From assembly GCA_020809705.1 (NCBI GenBank), contig CP085830.1:5518001-5582000 (forward strand): DNA of 64,000 nucleotides, written 5' to 3'. The DNA comes from Calonectria ilicicola (lineage: Eukaryota; Ascomycota; Sordariomycetes; Hypocreales; Nectriaceae). The notes beneath the pieces were generated by a model. That model worked only from the letters and a program-made list of their open reading frames with translations, was not told the origin of the DNA and did not search any database. Positions 59,232 to 64,000 of this stretch are shown piece after piece. The position numbers were made by a program, and so were the translations under genes. How positions within the stretch are numbered: position 1 is the stretch's first letter; every line of letters begins with the position of its first letter.

Positions 59232-60380
59232 ATGTATTTAGAGCATTCCCAGTGCAATTTAATCAGCAAAATAAATCTCACAAAGTCCTTCAATTTCTGT
59301 TTTACAATAGACGTGAATAGTTAATTGTAAAAGATACAAAAACATGATTGAACGGTCTTTACCAAGATGGATTGGGAATTGTACTGCACCTATTCTGAGC
59401 AAAGGTCTGACCACGGAAAGTAATGTCTGTACCAGGACTGGTCGGCTATGGTTCACCAGGGTCTAGGTATAGATCTCTACCCAGCTAGGGACAACGTCTC
59501 ATTTCTAGTAGGACAAGAGATTTGCCTCGCGACCTGGCCGTGTTTGGTAACATTCCACATCTTCTGGGGTGACGAAAGTGACAGCGGTACACCATCGGGT
59601 ATCTGCCGAAATAGGAAAGAATCCATCACTCATCAAAGCTTGGTTCGGTCTAGCGATTCTCATCCAATCCCAGGCACTTTGCCATCTCCGCATCCCTGCT
59701 CCACACGAGTCATCTGGAGCGGGGTTGCGCAGGGACCATGGTGCATGGTGGCAAGAGAATGCCAACGCGAGAGTTGCTGCGGGCGCTACGTGGTTTGATA
59801 AAAGACGACTTGACACGGCCTAGCTTCATCAAAGCCAGCTAATTATCTAAAATGAAAGCCTAGATTTCAAGGGGATCCTAGTAGCGGGAAGTAGCAACTG
59901 AATTAGGATGCCGTGGACCCCAGAAAACACATTGGACCTTGAGGATCTGACTGGTAGCACGTTGTCCGGGGCGCCAGGCACCTGATTGTTTGTTGATTGG
60001 CAAGATCTTACATGTATTTAAACAATAGGAACGATGTAGGATACCATCGTCTATTTACTAAAATAGGAAATAACCACTCCAACTTGACGATACCCATGGC
60101 TTTCACTAGTTCCAGCCCTGCTCCATGTGTTGGGTCTTAACTAGCCGTTTGTTCCGACACTAGCTGGCGGGCTCATAAATGGGCTCGAGCCCCAATGATC
60201 AAAAAATTGTGCATACAACTCAAGTTCTCTTCAGCCTTACCCAGTTTCAATACTCATGTCAAGACACGCACATATTCTTCTCCAAGCTGAATGAGTTCCA
60301 ACTTCTTGCATGCAACCTATTAAACTCCCCATTCATCTTATGCCTGCAGCGAGCAGCAATTTCCCCCTTTTCGCTTCATC
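59232..60380. other. Intergenic region upstream of the permease
   Basis: About 1.15 kb between the aldehyde dehydrogenase stop and the permease start, same strand. Short frames on both strands lack family resemblance. Confidence 0.45.
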
Positions 60381-61898
60381 ATGATTCCCAAGGAGAAACG
60401 GTCCTCGGGGGAAGACCCATTGCCCACGCAGGACCTTGAACCCGTCCCTGGGCAAATTATTCACATAGAGAAGCCATTCAGTGTATGGTCAGCGATGGCT
60501 GTGGGTGCTTCTACAACAAATACAGCTGTTGGCATACTCCTTACTCTGGAAAGCATCACGGCCGGCGGCGGCTCCGTCACCCTGTTCTGGGGCTTTCTGC
60601 TCATGGCAGTCGTTGGCCTTGCTTGTGCAATCAGTTTGGCTGAGTTGGCATCTGCCATTCCCAATGCTGGAGGCCAGTACATCTGGGTTGCCATTCTCTC
60701 TCCTCCTGGTCCTCGCCGATTCCTCTCCTATGCTACCGCTCTGTTCAGCTGGGCTGGCGCTGTGTGTACCGGCGCCTCGGTCTGTGTTGTCGCACCATCC
60801 CTGCTCTTTAGCCTAGGAAGCCTTTTGAATCCCGATTTCCAACAGAATCGCTGGATGGGCTTCGGCGCATATCAGGCAACCAACTTAATCACGCTTGCTC
60901 TCAGCTCATTTGAGCACCTCTTGCCAAGAATCACAAAAGGCCTATTGACATTTACAATGTTCATGTTGGTTGCCTTCTTCGTCGGCGTTTTTGCTGCGTC
61001 TAGCGAAAGACAAAGTGGTAAAGATGTCTTTACCAAATTTACAAACGTTACAGGGTGGTCTGATGGCGTGGCCTTTCTAATTTCCCTTAACGGGTTAAAC
61101 TGGAGCTTTTCTTGTCTAGATGCTATTGTCCACATCGCTGAAGAGATTCCAAACCCGAGTACCAACGTTCCAAAGGCCCTGATGATGACGATTGCCGTCG
61201 GCCTCATCACCGGATTACCGATAGTCCTCGCATTCTGCTTCAATATTACCGATTTTACAACTGAGGTGTCAGCCATGATGACAATGTATCAAGTCTTTGG
61301 AGAGAGCAATGCTGCAGCCATAAGCTACCAGATTATTCTCTTCATTTCATCAGTTGGTGCCATGTGGGGTATTCATGTATGGCAGTCTCGCCTAGCTTGG
61401 ACCATCGGTCTCAACAAGGGCTTCCCCTTTGCCAAATATCTCGGAAGAGTGCATGATGCTCCTTTTTATACTCCGCTGTGGGCTCTCATCTGGTCAGCTG
61501 CATTTACGAGCCTTCTGAGTTTCGTTTATGTTGCTTCCGAAACAGCTTTCAATTCTTTGGTTGCTGCCGGCATCCTACTTCAATACGCAAGCTATGCTAT
61601 TCCAATCATATTATTGTTAATGCATGGCCGCTCACGGTTTCAACATGGAACCTTCTGGTACCCTCGACTGGGGTTACTAGCAAATATTGTCTTCCTCTGC
61701 TGGGCTCCTATTGCTTTGGTCATGTATAGTTTCCCATATGCGTTGCCAGTTCTAGTCGGCGATATGAATTATGTCTCTGTGGTATTGGTTATTGTTTGTG
61801 TGTTGGTTATTGGATTTTGGTTTCTGCATGCTCGGAAAAACTTTTCGTTCCCAGAATTGGACTCGAACGATTATGCTGCAACCGCTATCAAGCAATAA
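60381..61898 (+). CDS. APC-superfamily choline/amino-acid permease (505 aa)
   Basis: Single-exon gene. A short hydrophilic N-terminus is followed by about twelve hydrophobic spans. APC landmarks are FSVWSAMAVGASTTNTAVG in span 1, ISLAELASAIPNAGGQYIW in spans 2-3 (a strong signature of the fungal choline/GABA permease group), CLDAIVHIAEEIPNPSTNVP in the middle, and a FPFAKYLGRV loop. These proteins are plasma-membrane importers of choline, GABA or amino acids. Neighbouring choline oxidase and aldehyde dehydrogenase suggest choline as substrate. The start at 60381 is the first in-frame ATG before the conserved part. Confidence 0.9.
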   Translation: MIPKEKRSSGEDPLPTQDLEPVPGQIIHIEKPFSVWSAMAVGASTTNTAVGILLTLESITAGGGSVTLFWGFLLMAVVGLACAISLAELASAIPNAGGQYIWVAILSPPGPRRFLSYATALFSWAGAVCTGASVCVVAPSLLFSLGSLLNPDFQQNRWMGFGAYQATNLITLALSSFEHLLPRITKGLLTFTMFMLVAFFVGVFAASSERQSGKDVFTKFTNVTGWSDGVAFLISLNGLNWSFSCLDAIVHIAEEIPNPSTNVPKALMMTIAVGLITGLPIVLAFCFNITDFTTEVSAMMTMYQVFGESNAAAISYQIILFISSVGAMWGIHVWQSRLAWTIGLNKGFPFAKYLGRVHDAPFYTPLWALIWSAAFTSLLSFVYVASETAFNSLVAAGILLQYASYAIPIILLLMHGRSRFQHGTFWYPRLGLLANIVFLCWAPIALVMYSFPYALPVLVGDMNYVSVVLVIVCVLVIGFWFLHARKNFSFPELDSNDYAATAIKQ

Positions 61899-61954
61899 CA
61901 AAAGTTGTCACGTCGTCTGCATATCTCATCAAAATATATTTATGACTATTCGAT

Positions 61955-63316
61955 CTAAAGCTCAACATGAAATTTAGACTTCAAGATTAAACCACTAGCA
62001 ATTATCCAAGCCCACAATATGGTATTCCCAACAGAGTCTACTAAACTTATTGGTAAGAACCATTTTCCCTCCATCGAAGTTCGAGCATGAGGGTAAATAT
62101 ACCAAGGCGAGCCCACAATGAGACATGAGAGAACCCAAAAATATCCTACAACTTTGTGCCACAATGGAACCTTGCCATTTCGAGTGTCAACACCAGTCAT
62201 GCGGCGGCAGAGTTCTTGCACACCATCCTCTATCATAATTTCTAGAGCAAAGCAGCTGAAAAAGGCCACTGTGGGTATCTGTCCTGAAACCGGCGGGGAA
62301 GAGTACAAATCATTCAAAGCATGAGCAACTCCTGAAGCCAAAAAGACAATAAAAATGTTCAAATAACGCTCCAAAAATGAAGGATGTGACAAACGCAAGA
62401 GGTCGCGGCAAATGAAGTTGCTCATAGATGTTAGGGCCCATCGGAAATATTGATGCCAAAAATGACTATTTTTCTGTTAGCCACGATGGTTTTGAACTGT
62501 ATTGGATCAATTTCAACAAAATGCTTACCTCCAAAAGCCTCGCAGAGTATATGCGTCCAAGAAACCTCCAAAAAGCGGAGGCCAGTCCTCGGGAGTCGAG
62601 ATTCCAAAAAGCACGCAAACGAAAGAAGCAGTCCGATTCAGAATATCAATACTTGTTCGAGCCATCACCAGCCAAAACATTAAGCTACTCATAATGCGTC
62701 CTTTCCATTCTTCTCGCGTGGCGCTGAAATATTTAAATTCTTTGCCGTCACCGAAGAGCTTCTCTGTATCCTCTGGTGTCATTGAGGCCGCATACATTGC
62801 GTCGAGAAAGGTGTACTGCCATGAAATGATAAGCATCTGACGAACAAGATAACGAGTCCGGCTTGGCTTTTTCTGTTCATTTTTGTAGAAGCTTGGGAAC
62901 CCATTGACACGCGAAATCTGCCACGGTGTACCTATGCCTCGTAGATTGAACAAGAGACCGAGTGTCTTCATAACCTGAAGGACGAACCCATCGGACCTAG
63001 TGAAAATATTGCCTTGAACTAAATCTTCCAAGTCAAGACGAATAGTGATTAAAAAGTTGCAGCATTGTATCAAGATGAGCAGCGCAAACATTTGAGCAGC
63101 GGGAAGATAACCGAATTCCGGTCCAATGTCAAAAATTGATTCGGCAAGCCGCTTCCCGACAGCTATTAGGATTGCAACCCAAGCATAACGCACCAAAGCA
63201 GATGACTTTGGCACTAGTACAACAATACTGGCTGTGGGGACACAAGCGCCCAACAGTAATGCTACGCACTTGGCGCAGTTATAAGCCCCTGTGCTTTGGA
63301 CAAGTGAATCCGTCAT
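61955..63316 (-). CDS. Wax-synthase/MBOAT-like membrane acyltransferase (432 aa)
   Basis: Two exons, 63316-62529 and 62465-61955, with a 63-nt intron (GTAAGC ... AATAG) cutting just before the HFWHQ motif. Multiple hydrophobic spans, DWPPLFGGFLDAYTLRGFW before the splice and HFWHQYFRW after it mark the wax synthase domain of MBOAT-type acyltransferases. A later His (SGVAHAL) corresponds to the active-site His. Fungal members acetylate terpenoids or other secondary metabolites; the substrate here is unknown. The gene converges on the permease gene (57 bp between stops). Confidence 0.85.
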
Positions 63317-64000
63317 CTTAAACTGAAACGAATTGCCAGGAAATTGTTGCAGCGAGTGGTGCTAGAACAGTGTTATTTGGATATCGGAATGGCCTTCATT
63401 TGATGTAAATATACAAAGGTTTCTTGAATAAACGGCGCAGTGGTACATGTTATTATCTATAAAACCCGATATTATTGCTCAGAAAAGCTACCGGTTCTGT
63501 CGCACTGCCTTGAAAGATGTACTCGGACTAATTTTAGCATGTTGGGACCGACTCCGACTGGCATGACAAATACTGTGTCGGACACGCCCCGGCGTGTCCG
63601 AGGATACTGGGACCGTAAGACGAGTGCGACCCCCAAAATCCTGAATCTGACATTCTGTCGCAAGGGTCGTCAATGGAGTGAATATGATCTAGTTCCATCA
63701 CAAATTCACATCGTTTAGAAATCTACTATCTGTCCAGCAATCCATAGCAGCAATACACTCCATATTCATTCCCCTGATTAGAGCAACAATTAAGATTTAT
63801 ACAAATTTAATCACGGAGATGTCAAGTCCTGATCGAGTGTCTGCTTTTTTTCTTTGGGTAGATTAGAAGGAAAATACATATCGATTCATAACGTGCTAGT
63901 CTAAACGGAAGTAAGATTGAGATCACCCCAACATATGCGTGGCCTCCTACTCAAAGGTGAAAATTGTATAAAGGTGGTGTCTTCAATGATAAATACCAAG
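63317..64000. other. Intergenic end of window
   Basis: 684 bp upstream of the acyltransferase gene. A GC-rich perfect hairpin lies at 63578-63601. No gene recognised. Confidence 0.45.
63578..63601. repeat. Perfect 11-bp inverted repeat with 2-bp loop
   Basis: Arms TCGGACACGCC and GGCGTGTCCGA separated by CC. It could be a dyad binding site for a zinc-cluster factor (CGG/CCG half-sites at both ends) or a fold in a transcript; it sits about 260 bp upstream of the acyltransferase start at 63316. Confidence 0.6.

Noticed and set aside
1..64000. CRISPR arrays, rRNA genes or replication origins
   Set aside because: No regularly spaced direct repeats with spacers and no rRNA-like segments were seen; the genome is eukaryotic.

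Overview
The window is nuclear DNA of a filamentous ascomycete, most likely a Sordariomycete and possibly Hypocreales. The signs are short GT-AG introns (about 48-75 nt), many Zn2Cys6 regulators, GPI-anchored and small cysteine-rich secreted proteins, intron-bearing tRNAs, and a retrotransposon turned almost wholly AT, as repeat-induced point mutation (RIP) does. I assign no genus. Gene models were built by joining reading frames across splice sites; each model given keeps frame and ends at a stop.

Layout. 0-7.5 kb: a GPI-anchored GH76 (Dcw1/Dfg5-type) cell-wall enzyme, then about 5.8 kb with no recognisable gene. 7.5-16.5 kb: a Zn2Cys6 regulator, a 67-residue secreted six-cysteine protein, a TNT-domain (NAD glycohydrolase-type) secreted gene broken by an in-frame TAG, a fatty acid hydroxylase-superfamily membrane enzyme and a convergent MpaB/DUF2236 protein. 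17.6-29.7 kb: tRNA-Ile(AAT), a large multi-exon membrane glycoprotein, a GPI-type Cys-rich protein, a protein with an Asn-Cys-Gln-His papain-like/LRAT-like motif, a second Zn2Cys6 regulator divergent from an aspartate-aminotransferase-like gene, and an APH-like kinase homologue. 31.6-41 kb: an MDR reductase, a seven-exon NACHT-ankyrin STAND (NLR-like) gene, a CYTH triphosphatase, an NMP kinase and a viperin homologue, followed by a MITE and tRNA-Ala(AGC). 42.7-45.9 kb: a 7-TM protein and a peroxisomal D-amino acid oxidase. 46.5-63.3 kb: a Zn2Cys6 gene split by a 6.9-kb RIP-degraded LTR retroelement, then choline oxidase, aldehyde dehydrogenase and a choline/amino-acid permease, and a wax-synthase/MBOAT-like acyltransferase.

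Most interesting: the viperin gene shares a 690-bp intergenic region with a divergent nucleoside-monophosphate kinase, recalling the vertebrate RSAD2-CMPK2 pair, with a CYTH triphosphatase and an NLR-like protein beside them. This looks like a fungal antiviral/innate-immunity-type island. Three otherwise intact genes in the window (TNT, NMP kinase, viperin) each carry one in-frame TAG with the family-like frame continuing beyond it. That fits allelic decay (C-to-T changes), assembly error, or the sexual-stage A-to-I mRNA editing (UAG to UGG) known in Sordariomycetes. The choline oxidase/aldehyde dehydrogenase/permease trio reads as a choline-to-glycine-betaine module whose neighbouring regulator has been destroyed by the transposon.
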